Shown one piece after another: positions 8,847 through 18,192 of a stretch of DNA of 64,000 nt. Every line of letters begins with the position of its first letter. Position 1 is the stretch's first letter. Location: contig CAKZGE010000004.1 of assembly GCA_936914845.1 (NCBI GenBank), forward strand, positions 1 to 64,000, given 5' to 3'. The notes below the pieces were generated by a model that saw only the letters and a program-made list of their open reading frames with translations, did not search any database and had not been told where the DNA came from. The stretch comes from an uncultured Chloracidobacterium sp. (lineage in GTDB: Bacteria; Acidobacteriota; Blastocatellia; Pyrinomonadales; Pyrinomonadaceae). A program made the translations under genes and the position numbers.

Positions 8847-9344
8847 CTACATGCTTATACTTGCATGATCGCCGGCATCGATCTGTTTGCCGCTTACCAG
8901 CGATTTAACGAAACCCGCTATCTGAACTAGTGTCGAAGACGACATATCCCAATATTCGGCTTCCTCTACGCTGACCCGCAATAAAGCAAGGTCTTTTTGT
9001 TCAAGGCCGTCCGGAAACCAAGCTTTTAAGATCGGATTCCACAATTCTTCCATTTTAGCCCGATCGCGAATGATGTGGCCGCGGCCGAAAACGGAGACGA
9101 ACTTGTTGTCCGCCGGGTCGGTGTAGGTAACACTTACGCGGTCGTCCGCATTTACCTGTTCTGCCTTGGCGGTCTCGTCGCTGGTGAAAAACCACAGGTC
9201 GCCGTCAAACTCGAATTGCTGCGTGGACATCGGCCGGCTGCGAAATATATCGCCGGAAACAGTGGTCAGCATACAAAAATCGATCCCTTCGATAAGCTCT
9301 TTTAATTTCTCGATCGCCTGTTCGCGGTTCTGTTCTTCCTTCAT
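8847..9344 (-). CDS. Pyridoxamine 5'-phosphate oxidase family protein (general stress protein 26-like)
   Basis: 165 residues forming one FMN-binding split barrel of the general-stress COG3871 type. Characteristic stretches are CMLTTVSGDIFRSRPM near the N-terminus, DLWFFTSDETAKAEQV in the middle and WNPILKAWFPDG towards the C-terminus. These proteins bind FMN or related flavins and are thought to act in stress redox reactions; they are not true PdxH enzymes. Cytoplasmic, single gene, convergent with the PilZ gene with only seven bases between. The specific reaction is unknown. Confidence 0.85.
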   Translation of the reverse strand: MKEEQNREQAIEKLKELIEGIDFCMLTTVSGDIFRSRPMSTQQFEFDGDLWFFTSDETAKAEQVNADDRVSVTYTDPADNKFVSVFGRGHIIRDRAKMEELWNPILKAWFPDGLEQKDLALLRVSVEEAEYWDMSSSTLVQIAGFVKSLVSGKQIDAGDHASISM

Positions 9345-9418
9345 TTGATCACCCTCCGTAAATGCATCGTTTCAAGACATTTAACCGAGCAAGGGGCAAA
9401 AGCTGTACCAGAAGCTAT

Positions 9419-9859
9419 TTACGATGTATGGTCGCGTACTATGCGCCAGCCTTCTTTCTTTTTACGAAAAAACAAGGTGAACTTGCCTTTCGGCTGATCG
9501 CCGGAGCGTTGGAGCCGCCAGCTTCCGAGGACGATAGCAGCATCTTTTGAAATGACCTCGATCTCCAGATCGGAAAAGGTCAAATTGCCCATCTTTTCAC
9601 GGGTCGGGTAGCTCTTCTTATAGTTGTCTAGCGTCGCCTGCCAGCCGCGCGTAACGCGGTCGCCGCTGATGAAAAGTGTTGCGTCAGACCGCCAATATCC
9701 GCGCATGAAACCGTCGAGGTCGCCATTGTTCCAATCGGCGGCCTGCTGATCCATCAGCGAAGAAATACTGCGGACGATCCGTTCTTTTTCCGCCGCAGAT
9801 TGTGAAAAAGCAGAAAAGGCGAAGATGAGGATGATCAATATCGATAGAAGATATTTCAT
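9419..9859 (-). CDS. Secreted DUF4440/SnoaL-like protein
   Basis: 146 residues: a signal peptide (about residues 1-19, cleaved near FSAFSQS) followed by one NTF2-fold domain of the DUF4440/SnoaL type (DWNNGDLDGFMRGYWRSD, then KGKFTLFFRKKKEGWRIVRDHTS at the end). Such proteins are small periplasmic cone folds of unknown or ketosteroid-isomerase-like function. It is the second gene after the fatty acid hydroxylase (13-base gap), so they are probably cotranscribed. A similar protein is encoded at 47635-48147. Confidence 0.8.
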   Translation of the reverse strand: MKYLLSILIILIFAFSAFSQSAAEKERIVRSISSLMDQQAADWNNGDLDGFMRGYWRSDATLFISGDRVTRGWQATLDNYKKSYPTREKMGNLTFSDLEIEVISKDAAIVLGSWRLQRSGDQPKGKFTLFFRKKKEGWRIVRDHTS

Positions 9860-9872
9860 AGATACCGGATAT

Positions 9873-11099
9873 TCAGGCGGTGGCCATCTGCGGGCTGCCG
9901 GGCCGAAAGAAAAGGTTCGTCCACATAAAAGAGAACAAAGAAACGACCACGATCGCAGCCAGATAGACGCCGGGAGCGTAAACTTCGTTAAAAGCGACGA
10001 GAGCAGCGGCCGTAGCTGCGATCCGCAGATTTTCAGAAAGCCAGAGCCAAGCTTTTGCTTCTAAGATGCCGCTCCAATTGATGACGTGCCACCACAACAG
10101 AATGGCTCCCAGCCAGCGTTCTCCGGTGCTCCATTGGAGCAGGTTGGAAATGATGCCGAGCATTAAAAATACTCCGACCGCCGCTTGAACGATCAGATAT
10201 GCTCGAGCATGTTCGAACATCGGAGGCCGGAAACGCACTTGATTTTCGGACGTGATCTCAACCATCTCTTTTTGCGGAACACCGGGTGGACGCCAGCCGG
10301 CGGGCATGAACCAAACGCGAGCCTTATCCCAAAAACGCGGCGTCGCCATCGCATATTTCCACAAAACTATATAAAAATGAAAATTAATGCGAACCGGATT
10401 CCAGCTTTGCGGGTGGTCATAGATGCCATAGACGACCTTATCGGTCTCTTCTTCGAACGTGCCGAACATCTTATCCCAAATGATCAGGAATTCGCCGAAA
10501 TTTTTGTCGAGATATTTGAAATTTACGCCGTGGTGAACGCGATGATGTGAGGGGGTTGTGAAATATTTTTCAAACCAGCCGAGCTTGCCGATGAATTCGG
10601 TGTGGTGAAGGAACGCGATGAAAAGATGCAGCCCGGCCATCATATAGATGTCAAATGGCGTGAAGCCGATCAGAGCAAGCGGCCAAAAGAAAAGGAATGA
10701 ACAGAGACGCTGGGTGACACTGGCACGCAATGCCACCATAAAATTCATCTCTTCGGCCGAATGGTGCGGCGAGTGGGCCGCCCACATAATGTTCAGCGAA
10801 TGCCCCCATCGGTGAACCCAATAAAAGATCAGATCGACACCGAGCAGCAGCAGGATGAACGTGAACCAATTAAGTTCGATGGTAAAAAGACGATAATTCT
10901 CCCATAGAATGCCGTAAATATAATAGACGCCGACGGCGACCAATACATTGACCGTTTGGTTCGCCAGAGCGGTCCCGAAATTGGCCATCGCCTCAGGAAA
11001 CGATATGTATTCGCGGCGATAGACGTAATTACCCAACACCTCGAGCAAAACGAAAACGAGTGCGATCGGCGTCAGATATGTATATATATTTGCCTGCAT
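9873..11099 (-). CDS. Sterol desaturase / fatty acid hydroxylase family membrane protein
   Basis: 408 residues with membrane helices at both ends. The three His clusters of the diiron hydroxylase superfamily are complete: HRWGH (H96, H100), HSPHH (H109, H112, H113) and HRVHH (H185-H190, with a further HH at 165-166). The closest well-known relatives in layout are alkylglycerol-monooxygenase-like proteins. Expected role: O2-dependent hydroxylation or desaturation of a lipid chain in the inner membrane. The C-terminal 120 residues add three or four extra membrane helices, as in that subfamily. First gene of a likely two-gene unit with the DUF4440 protein. Substrate unknown. Confidence 0.85.
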   Translation of the reverse strand: MQANIYTYLTPIALVFVLLEVLGNYVYRREYISFPEAMANFGTALANQTVNVLVAVGVYYIYGILWENYRLFTIELNWFTFILLLLGVDLIFYWVHRWGHSLNIMWAAHSPHHSAEEMNFMVALRASVTQRLCSFLFFWPLALIGFTPFDIYMMAGLHLFIAFLHHTEFIGKLGWFEKYFTTPSHHRVHHGVNFKYLDKNFGEFLIIWDKMFGTFEEETDKVVYGIYDHPQSWNPVRINFHFYIVLWKYAMATPRFWDKARVWFMPAGWRPPGVPQKEMVEITSENQVRFRPPMFEHARAYLIVQAAVGVFLMLGIISNLLQWSTGERWLGAILLWWHVINWSGILEAKAWLWLSENLRIAATAAALVAFNEVYAPGVYLAAIVVVSLFSFMWTNLFFRPGSPQMATA

Positions 11100-11120
11100 A
11101 TCAACCTATGTGGTCAATGT

Positions 11121-11684
11121 CTATTTAGCTCCGCTGCGATCTATCGAAGCCGTTGGACAAGGTTGGATCTTGGCAAAGAATTGGCCCGTGTTGTCCTCGG
11201 GAGCATCATCATTGACCGCCAGCCAAAGCCGGCCCGCCTGTTTCGTGACGTGATTTTGCTGATCGGCATAAGCCCACGCATCACGGTTCGTCCCCGTCGG
11301 TTCGGTTTTTGATGTCGTCACCTGAAGTGCAAGACCGTAGCGCTTTTCCGATTCGACAGGATATCCGCTGACATCGGCAAATTCGGTCGTGCCGTCCGGC
11401 CCGTGTTCGCCGAAGCTCGCTCCGACATCGACCTTGCCGCCGGCGGATACGGCGATCTCGCAGCCTTCCGGAACATCGATATCGGTATTTATCCAACGGG
11501 AATTTCCGGGAATGGCGTATTGCCCGAGAGTTTTCACGCTGGTCGTATCAGCCGTCGGAGCAGGCGTCGGCTGTGCGGTGCGGACGTTGGCATTATTGAC
11601 CCCGCCATCTTTCACTGTATTTGAATAACACCCGCCGCAAAATGCTGCAAAGATAACTGTCAGAACGATCGAAACGTTTTTCAT
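11121..11684 (-). CDS. Lipoprotein with PA-IL (LecA)-like domain
   Basis: 187 residues with a lipoprotein signal ending in FCGGC (Cys about residue 19) and a Thr/Pro/Ala-rich linker to about residue 55. The remaining 130 residues resemble the PA-IL/LecA calcium lectin fold: a buried-Trp strand (NSRWINTDIDV), a central GKVDVG strand and a C-terminal RLWLAVNDDAPEDNTGQF segment, in which the ND and DN positions correspond to the calcium- and sugar-binding loop of that family. It may bind galactosides or another ligand at the cell surface; that is inferred from fold similarity by eye. It is transcribed in the same direction as the hydroxylase gene, with 21 bases between. Confidence 0.65.
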   Translation of the reverse strand: MKNVSIVLTVIFAAFCGGCYSNTVKDGGVNNANVRTAQPTPAPTADTTSVKTLGQYAIPGNSRWINTDIDVPEGCEIAVSAGGKVDVGASFGEHGPDGTTEFADVSGYPVESEKRYGLALQVTTSKTEPTGTNRDAWAYADQQNHVTKQAGRLWLAVNDDAPEDNTGQFFAKIQPCPTASIDRSGAK

Positions 11685-11755
11685 TTAGCCTCCTTGAAAT
11701 AAAAGAGGTGCAGCCGAACACATGGACCGGCCGCACGGTCTTATTACGTCTTTTG

Positions 11756-12451
11756 TTAATACGTCTTTTGCTTTTCGGTCAGTTCGATCCCGAGTTTTTC
11801 GAGCGTAGCCCTATTCAGCGTGCCCGTTACTTTGATCTCGTTCGCCGCTTGGAATTTTTTAAGTCCTTCGCGGGTCGCTGTGTCGAGCTTACCCGTTTCC
11901 TCACCGGTGTACATTGCCTTTTCTTTCAACAGTTTCTGAGCTTCTTTGATCTGCTCTTTGCTGGCGCGAAAAGGAGCTTTGCGGGGTTTCTTTTCGATTT
12001 CGGCGGCAGGGGCCTTGGCGTCCTCGCCTTCTTTTGCAAAAGAATTCTCCGAAACCGGAATTGCTTTCTGACCTTCGGTCAATTCGATACCGAATTTTTC
12101 CAGCGTCGCACGGTTGAGTGTGCCGGTTTGCCGCAGGCCGTTATCCTTTTGAAAAGATCGGATCGCTTTGCGGGTCTCATCATTGTATGAACCGGTCGCT
12201 TCGCCGCTGTAGGAGCCTTTTTCTTTGAGCATTGTCTGAACTTCTTTGATCTGTTCTTTGGTCGGGCGAAACACAGGTCCGCGAGAGCTTTTCACCGCTG
12301 ATGCGCTCGGCGGTGCCGGTGCCGGGGCCGGTTTAGCAGCACTCTTTTCAGCAATAGTAACAGTTGGTTTGGCCGCAGATTTGTCCTGAGCAAGAGCCGG
12401 AACCGCAAGGGCAGCCATAAAAACCGCAAGTGGTAATACGAACTTAAACAT
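11756..12451 (-). CDS. Secreted protein with two peptidoglycan-binding (PG_binding_1) repeats
   Basis: 231 residues with a signal peptide (about 1-21) and a Pro/Ala/Lys linker, then two copies of a PG_binding_1 three-helix domain (about residues 60-125 and 165-230). Each copy begins with an EQIKE helix and ends with the nearly identical TGTLNRATLEKFGIELTE / TGTLNRATLEKLGIELTE, showing a recent internal duplication. The domain binds peptidoglycan non-covalently; no catalytic domain is attached, so this is probably a wall-associated structural or regulatory protein. It stands alone, divergent from fadN. Confidence 0.82.
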   Translation of the reverse strand: MFKFVLPLAVFMAALAVPALAQDKSAAKPTVTIAEKSAAKPAPAPAPPSASAVKSSRGPVFRPTKEQIKEVQTMLKEKGSYSGEATGSYNDETRKAIRSFQKDNGLRQTGTLNRATLEKFGIELTEGQKAIPVSENSFAKEGEDAKAPAAEIEKKPRKAPFRASKEQIKEAQKLLKEKAMYTGEETGKLDTATREGLKKFQAANEIKVTGTLNRATLEKLGIELTEKQKTY

Positions 12452-12593
12452 AGTCCTCCAAAAAATAGGGCAGATTGTAATTTTTTTTGATGAATGCCCG
12501 ACCGGATAAGTCCGGCAAAACGTCGAATGTTGGAAGTATCAGCCCAATCGACGGTTTATGTCAAATTATCAACTGCTTCGAACGCTAAAGCAT

Positions 12594-12623
12594 TTGCTGA
12601 ATGAATGCTCATTCAGTTATAAT
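12594..12623 (+). promoter_or_regulatory. fadN promoter with embedded FadR-type operator
   Basis: Operator TGAATGAATGCTCATTCA at 12598-12615 is a perfect 7-4-7 inverted repeat and matches the FadR (TetR family) box of Bacillus fatty-acid degradation genes. It sits exactly between a -35-like TTGCTG (12594-12599) and a perfect -10 TATAAT (12618-12623), 18 bases apart, so a bound repressor would block RNA polymerase. The same box precedes fadA at 20666. No regulator gene lies in the window. Confidence 0.8.
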
Positions 12624-12675
12624 CATCCGCAATAGATCTTAGATCTGCGGATCGACCAGAAGGAAAACAAATCAT

Positions 12676-15081
12676 ATGAACGTCGGAAAGGCTGCGGTAC
12701 TTGGTGCCGGCACAATGGGAGCGGCGATAGCCGCGCATCTATCAAACGCGGGCATCGAGACACTATTGTTGGATATTGCTCCAAGAGAACTGTTGCCGGC
12801 CGAAGAGGCAAAGGGTTTGACGCTGGGATCGCCGGCAGTTCGCAACCGGATCGTTGCCTCTCTATTCGAAGCGGCTAAAAAGCTGAAGCCTGCTCCATTT
12901 ATGCTGGCCGACAACGCAAAGCTGATCACGATCGGTAATTTTGAAGACGACATGCTCAAGCTTAAAGACTGTGATCTGGTGATCGAAGCGGTCGTTGAGA
13001 ATCTGGAGATCAAGCACAAACTGTTTGCCGAAGTCGAAAAATACCGCAAGCCCGGAGCCGTGATCGCTTCAAATACAAGCGGCATCCCGATAGAAGCGAT
13101 CGCCGAGCCATTTTCCGAAGATTTTAAGAAACATTTTGTCGGAATGCACTTTTTCAACCCGCCGCGCTATATGAAGCTGGTTGAGGTCATTCCGACGCCT
13201 GAAACCGACAAAGAATTGACGGCGGCGGTATCAGAATTTCTAGACCAACGGTTGGGCAAAGGTGTTGTACCGGCGAAAGACCGGCCAAATTTTATTGCCA
13301 ACCGCATCGGGACGTTTGGAATGATGGCAACGGTGCACGAGATGCTGGCGATGGGCTTTAAGCCGACGGAGATAGATCAGATCACGGGAAAGGCGATCGG
13401 ACATGCATCGTCGGCGACATTCCGGACTTCGGACCTGGTGGGGCTGGATGTGCTGGTGCATGTGAACAAGAACCTGTATCCGGCCGTGCCCGAAGACGAG
13501 GACCGCGACGTTTTTCTGGTTCCGCCGGTCATAGAAACAATGCTCGAGAAAAAATTGCTCGGCGATAAGACGAAGGGCGGATTCTATAAGAAAAGCAAGA
13601 ACGCCGAAGGTAAAACGGAAATATTAGAACTGGATCTCGGAACGTTTGAATATGGGCCGCAGCAAAAGACGAAATTTGCTTCGCTCGACGCGGCAAAACA
13701 GATCGAAGATCTGCCGGCCCGGATCAAGAAGCTGATCTGGGGCGAAGACAAGGTCGGTGAATTTCTGTGGAAAACAATGTCGCGGACCTTTCGATATTCA
13801 GCCAATCGCATACCGGAGATCGCCGACACGATAGTAGAGATCGATAATGCGATCAAATGGGGATTTGGTTGGGAGATCGGAGTTTTTGAAAGCTGGGATG
13901 CGGCGGGCGTTCGCGAAACGGTCGAAAGAATGAAGGCCGAAGGCCAAGAGGTTCCGGCGAGCGTAGAAAAAATGCTGGCGGCCGGAGCAGATAGCTTTTA
14001 TAAAACCGAGAACGGCCTGACGGAATATTACGACCTAGTAAGCGGAGCATATAGAGCAATGCCCGAAAGAGCGGGCGTTACCGTTCTCCGCGCGGTCAAG
14101 GAACGAAACGGCGTCATCAGATCGAACAAAGGCGCTTCGCTGATCGATATCGGCGACGGTATTTCGTGTCTCGAATTTCATTCAAAAATGAATTCGATCG
14201 GCGGCGACACAGTGCAAATGATCAATTGGTCGATCGACGAGGCAGCGAAAAATTTCAAGGGATTGGTGATCGGAAATCAGGGCGGAAATTTTTCGGCGGG
14301 TGCCAATATAATGATGCTGCTTTTGGCGGCACAAGAAGAAGAATGGGACGACATCAATATAATGATCCGTCAATTTCAAAACGCCGTAATGAAGATCCGA
14401 TATTCGCCGATACCGGTGGTTACGGCCCCCTACGGCCTGACGCTCGGCGGCGGATGTGAAACGACCATGCATGGCGATGTTGCCCGGGCAGCCGCAGAAA
14501 CCTATATCGGTTTGGTCGAAGTAGGTGTCGGGCTGATCCCGGCCGGCGGCGGAACAAAAGAAATGACAATGCGGGCGATGGACAAGGCGGCTGCAACACC
14601 AGACGCGGATGCATTATCGTTCCTTAAAAAGACTTTTGAAATGATCGGTATGGGAAAGGTGGCAACATCTGCACAAGAAGCCAAGAGCTGGGGCATCTTG
14701 CGGGATATCGACAGCATTTCAATGAATGGCGACCGATTGATAGCGGATGCCAAGCAACAGGCGTTGAATTTGGCGGCTGCCGGTTATGTCCAACCGGTGG
14801 AGCGTACGGACATTCTCGTCTTAGGAGAATCAGCACAGGCCGCAATGAAGCTTGCCCTGCATATGATGCGGCGCGGCGATTTTATATCGGATCACGATCA
14901 ATTTATCGGGCAAAAGCTGGCGAAAGTAATGAGCGGCGGCGATATGAACCATACGGCGCGTGTTTCGGAGCAATATCTGCTTGATCTCGAACGGGAAGCA
15001 TTTTTGTCTTTGTGCGGTGAGCGAAAAACGCAGGAAAGGATCGCCGCAATGCTCAAAACGGGAAAGCCGCTGAGGAACTAA
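12676..15081 (+). CDS. fadN: 3-hydroxyacyl-CoA dehydrogenase / enoyl-CoA hydratase, FadN type
   Basis: 801 residues. The N-terminal half is a 3-hydroxyacyl-CoA dehydrogenase: Rossmann motif GAGTMGAAIA near residue 10, SNTSGIPIE and HFFNPPRYMKLVEV. The C-terminal domain (about 480-680) is crotonase-like, with LGGGCETTMHGD and EVGVGLIPAGGGTKE. This order, dehydrogenase first, is that of Bacillus FadN and the reverse of E. coli FadB. It should perform the hydration and NAD-dependent oxidation steps of beta-oxidation in the cytoplasm, working with the thiolase at 20709. The FadR-type operator in its promoter indicates repression until acyl-CoA accumulates. The DUF4442 gene follows after 48 bases. 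Confidence 0.93.
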   Translation: MNVGKAAVLGAGTMGAAIAAHLSNAGIETLLLDIAPRELLPAEEAKGLTLGSPAVRNRIVASLFEAAKKLKPAPFMLADNAKLITIGNFEDDMLKLKDCDLVIEAVVENLEIKHKLFAEVEKYRKPGAVIASNTSGIPIEAIAEPFSEDFKKHFVGMHFFNPPRYMKLVEVIPTPETDKELTAAVSEFLDQRLGKGVVPAKDRPNFIANRIGTFGMMATVHEMLAMGFKPTEIDQITGKAIGHASSATFRTSDLVGLDVLVHVNKNLYPAVPEDEDRDVFLVPPVIETMLEKKLLGDKTKGGFYKKSKNAEGKTEILELDLGTFEYGPQQKTKFASLDAAKQIEDLPARIKKLIWGEDKVGEFLWKTMSRTFRYSANRIPEIADTIVEIDNAIKWGFGWEIGVFESWDAAGVRETVERMKAEGQEVPASVEKMLAAGADSFYKTENGLTEYYDLVSGAYRAMPERAGVTVLRAVKERNGVIRSNKGASLIDIGDGISCLEFHSKMNSIGGDTVQMINWSIDEAAKNFKGLVIGNQGGNFSAGANIMMLLLAAQEEEWDDINIMIRQFQNAVMKIRYSPIPVVTAPYGLTLGGGCETTMHGDVARAAAETYIGLVEVGVGLIPAGGGTKEMTMRAMDKAAATPDADALSFLKKTFEMIGMGKVATSAQEAKSWGILRDIDSISMNGDRLIADAKQQALNLAAAGYVQPVERTDILVLGESAQAAMKLALHMMRRGDFISDHDQFIGQKLAKVMSGGDMNHTARVSEQYLLDLEREAFLSLCGERKTQERIAAMLKTGKPLRN

Positions 15082-15129
15082 AAAGGACGGATGATGGTCG
15101 AAACCGCGGCTGTCATCAGTATATAAAAG

Positions 15130-15588
15130 ATGCCCGAAGACTTTAAAAGCAAATGGTTTCGCTTTGTATTCAACCATTTTCCCGCATATCGGGGCAGTGG
15201 CGGGCGAGTGGTCTATGTTTCCGCAGATCATAAAGAGGTCAAGATAAAACTGCCTCTTAATTGGCGGACGCGAAATTATGTCGGCACCATCTACGGCGGC
15301 AGTATCTACGCGAGTATTGATCCGATCTATATGTTGATGCTGATGAAAATACTCGGCAAAGGCTATACCGTTTGGGACAAGGCCGCCAAGATCCGTTTTC
15401 GCAAACCGGGACGCGAAACGCTTTACGCCGATTTCCGATTGGATGATGCAGAGATAGACGAGATAAAACGGTTGACCGAAACCGAACGCTCGATCGACCG
15501 GATCTATCTTGTTGAATTAAAGGACAAACACGGCGCGGTTCACGCCGAAATAGAAAAGACGCTTTATATAGCGAAAAAGAAAGGATGA
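15130..15588 (+). CDS. DUF4442 hotdog-fold protein, putative acyl-CoA thioesterase
   Basis: 152 residues of the DUF4442 family, a hotdog fold related to PaaI-like thioesterases. Visible family features are KLPLNWRTRNYVGTIYGGS (the Asn/Gly-rich turn and hydrophobic central helix) and KAAKIRFRKPGRETLYADF. Expected to hydrolyse an acyl-CoA or bind acyl chains in the cytoplasm. Its place 48 bases after fadN and its four-base overlap (ATGA) with the next gene suggest a fadN-DUF4442-HAD operon, consistent with a role next to beta-oxidation. Enzymatic activity is not demonstrated for most family members. Confidence 0.78.
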   Translation: MPEDFKSKWFRFVFNHFPAYRGSGGRVVYVSADHKEVKIKLPLNWRTRNYVGTIYGGSIYASIDPIYMLMLMKILGKGYTVWDKAAKIRFRKPGRETLYADFRLDDAEIDEIKRLTETERSIDRIYLVELKDKHGAVHAEIEKTLYIAKKKG

Positions 15589-16274
15589 TAGATCTTAAGA
15601 ACACGGCGTTCATTTTTGATATGGATGGAACGCTGGTGGACAACATGCATTTCCACACCGATGCATGGCGGATGTTGCTTGAAGAGAACGAGGTTCCCTT
15701 TAATGAAAGAAAGTTTCTGATCGAAACGGCCGGCAAGACCAATCGGGAGATATTGCCGGGCGTATTTGGTGAAATGTCTGTCGAGCGGCTGGCGGAGCTT
15801 GCCCTCCGCAAAGAAGACCTCTATCGTGAGGTTTATCTGCCGCACCGCAAGCCGCTCGACGGCCTGGTGATCTTTTTGGAAAAGTCGAAAAAACTGGGCA
15901 TTAAGCTTGCTGTTTCAACCGCCGCTTCGCCGCGAAATATGGAATTTATTCTGGACGGGTTGGACCTTCGGCATTATTTTGATGCGCTGACTACCGCCGA
16001 CGACGTCAAGAACGGCAAGCCTGATCCGGAAACTTTTTTGATCTCGGCCGACAAATTGGGTGTGGCACCTGCGAATTGTATCGTTTTCGAAGATGCTTTC
16101 GGCGGGTTTCTAGCCGCTCATCGGGCCGGAATGAAGTGTGTTGGGCTGACGACAGTCAACCCGGCGGAAGAGATTTTGGCCACGGGCAACGTTGCTGAAA
16201 CTTATGCTGATTTTAGCGGGCTAGACCCGGAAAAACTGGTCAGAAACCTCCTTACGGATAGTCCCAATCAATAA
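15585..16274 (+). CDS. HAD family phosphatase (beta-phosphoglucomutase-like)
   Basis: 229 residues of HAD subfamily IA. Motif I is FDMDGTLVDN (nucleophile Asp about residue 11), motif II is AVSTAASP, motif III the KNGKPDPETF Lys, motif IV FEDAFGG. The alpha-helical cap lies between motifs I and II, as in beta-phosphoglucomutase or phosphoglycolate phosphatase. Cytoplasmic, Mg-dependent phosphotransfer to a small molecule; substrate not identifiable. Its ATG overlaps the stop of the DUF4442 gene by four bases, so translation is coupled. Confidence 0.88.
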   Translation: MIDLKNTAFIFDMDGTLVDNMHFHTDAWRMLLEENEVPFNERKFLIETAGKTNREILPGVFGEMSVERLAELALRKEDLYREVYLPHRKPLDGLVIFLEKSKKLGIKLAVSTAASPRNMEFILDGLDLRHYFDALTTADDVKNGKPDPETFLISADKLGVAPANCIVFEDAFGGFLAAHRAGMKCVGLTTVNPAEEILATGNVAETYADFSGLDPEKLVRNLLTDSPNQ

Positions 16275-16326
16275 AAGGTGTTCGCTTTAATTTCTGCGGG
16301 CCGGTCAGTAAAGTTTAACCGGCAAC

Positions 16327-16340
16327 GGCCGCATGCGGCC
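16327..16340. repeat. Perfect 14-bp palindrome
   Basis: GGCCGCATGCGGCC lies in the 137-base gap between the converging HAD and lipase genes, with further GC-rich hairpin-forming sequence to 16410. It could serve as a bidirectional transcription end, though no T run follows. Confidence 0.4.
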
Positions 16341-16411
16341 TGAGCGGAGTAAGGGGCCGCTTGGAATGCTTAAAGACCGACTGGCGGCCGCGCCGCAGCC
16401 GCCGTTAAAGA

Positions 16412-17317
16412 TCAACGATAGTTAAAGATCGAGCTTAATAAACGATTTCCCGGATCTTCGTTCATCAGAGCATTACAAAGCTCAACCATTCCGTGGTAAC
16501 GGCGGCAAGCACCTAAGAACCACGTAGTAAATTGGCCGATCTCTGCATTTTCAGGCGGGTTGGAAACTTGCGGCGGCGGAGTTGGGCGCAGTGTATTGAC
16601 CATAATATATCCTTTGGTGGAGTGATCGCGGTTGCCGGCCAGCTTGGTGGCAAGCGAAAGCGGATCAAGTGTCGAATTAACGCACAAGATGTCTCCGTGC
16701 CCCGGCCGCATACCGGAAATAGTGCCCATATTCGGGCCGTTAAAAGATATTGCCGGGATCTTTTTGGGTATGTTCAATACACCGCCCGGGCCTGTCTGTT
16801 CGCTAAGATATTGCGACATTGCCCCGCCCAATGAATGGCCCGCAAAGCATAACAGTTTATAACGCTTTTCTTGGCAGAACTGGTAGGCCCGGAGGGCAAG
16901 AACGCGGGCGAAACGGGCTTGATCTTCGGGCACGCGATTGGCCCAAGGAGCCATAAAATTGCTCGATTTTGCATGGAAAATGCGTTTAGCAATATGAACC
17001 GGCACCTGAGCCGCATCTTTGTAATGGGCCGGAAAATTCGTGCAATATGCCGCGACCAGTTCCTTCATAGCTGCCTCTGCACCGGCGCCGTCGAGATGCG
17101 GGGCCATGCTCAGATCGTCGATCGCATCGGTGAAATCTGCCGTGCCGCGAACCGCTACGATAACTGCATCTTTGTCGTTTGTCAGGGCTTCGCCGTAAAA
17201 ACCGCCGTCGGGCCCGGCAACTGGTTGGACGGCGCGTCGCCAGCCGGGGAAATTGATCGAATCGTTATACACATCGCGGGCCATGATGGCGCAAGTCAAT
17301 ACTGTTTCGAATGACAC
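16412..17317 (-). CDS. Lipase (class 3) family protein
   Basis: 301 residues with the alpha/beta-hydrolase lipase_3 pattern: VAVRGTADFTDAIDDL (oxyanion-side strand, about 55-69) and the nucleophile elbow GHSLGGA with Ser162. The Asp and His that would complete the triad fall in the C-terminal third (for example DPLSLATKL and a later His), not assignable with certainty. There is no signal peptide, so the protein appears cytoplasmic or is exported otherwise. It stands alone, divergent from tag. Substrate likely an acylglycerol or other ester. Confidence 0.8.
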   Translation of the reverse strand: MSFETVLTCAIMARDVYNDSINFPGWRRAVQPVAGPDGGFYGEALTNDKDAVIVAVRGTADFTDAIDDLSMAPHLDGAGAEAAMKELVAAYCTNFPAHYKDAAQVPVHIAKRIFHAKSSNFMAPWANRVPEDQARFARVLALRAYQFCQEKRYKLLCFAGHSLGGAMSQYLSEQTGPGGVLNIPKKIPAISFNGPNMGTISGMRPGHGDILCVNSTLDPLSLATKLAGNRDHSTKGYIMVNTLRPTPPPQVSNPPENAEIGQFTTWFLGACRRYHGMVELCNALMNEDPGNRLLSSIFNYR

Positions 17318-17418
17318 AGATCTATCCTCCTAAATATTCTGAAATGGTATGCGAAAAAAAATGGTGAAACAGGACACCGAGAGTCTTAAAATGTGTATAG
17401 AAGGAGTAAACTATCCCT

Positions 17419-17973
17419 ATGCGTTGCGAATGGCCGAGGAACGATCTGGCGATCGAATATCATGACAAAGAATGGGGTGTGCCGCTGCACGATGACCGGC
17501 GATTGTTCGAATTTTTGATACTTGAAGGTGCACAGGCCGGCCTTAGCTGGGATACGGTGCTGAAAAAAAGAGAGAATTACCGACGGGCATTTGACGGGTT
17601 TGATGTCGAAAAGGTCGCGGCTTATGACGAAGCCAAATGTGCTGAACTGCTGCTGGACCCGGGCATTGTCCGCAATCGGTTGAAGATAGCATCGGCCGTC
17701 CGGAATGCCAAAGCATATATTGCCGTGCAGGAAGAATTTGGCAGCTTTGATAAGTATATATGGGAATTTGTCGGCGGCCGCCCGCTGCAAAATGAACAGG
17801 TCTCGATGAGCGATATTCCGGCGGCTACCGAGATATCGGATGCGATCAGCAAAGACTTGAAAAAACGCGGCTTTAATTTTGTCGGTACGACCATCATCTA
17901 TGCTTTTATGCAGGCAACAGGCATGGTCAATGACCACATTAAGAACTGTTTCAGATATAAAGAGGTCGGCTGA
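17419..17973 (+). CDS. tag: DNA-3-methyladenine glycosylase I
   Basis: 184 residues, family length. The zinc-snap ligands are present: C3 and H15 at the N-terminus (YHDKEWGVP), H173 and C177 at the C-terminus (NDHIKNC). The catalytic-pocket segment LEGAQAGLSWDTVLKKRENY carries the conserved Glu. Removes 3-methyladenine from alkylated DNA by hydrolysing the glycosidic bond, the first step of base excision repair. Single gene, divergent from the lipase. Confidence 0.95.
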   Translation: MRCEWPRNDLAIEYHDKEWGVPLHDDRRLFEFLILEGAQAGLSWDTVLKKRENYRRAFDGFDVEKVAAYDEAKCAELLLDPGIVRNRLKIASAVRNAKAYIAVQEEFGSFDKYIWEFVGGRPLQNEQVSMSDIPAATEISDAISKDLKKRGFNFVGTTIIYAFMQATGMVNDHIKNCFRYKEVG

Positions 17974-18192
17974 TAAGATATTATCGTTTTTGATTTGAGC
18001 CGATTAGCTTTTGACTATTGATGTGCAGATGAAAGTTGATATGTCACCCAAAGCTGTCACGGAGCGGCTCAAAACGATGCAAACTTATGAACTCAAAGAA
18101 GCTCCATTCTCCGAAGGTTAGCGTTGGTCAGGGAAATACGACTAAAACTTTTGCTAACTCTGAATCACGGAGATCTTAACGGATACATAAAC

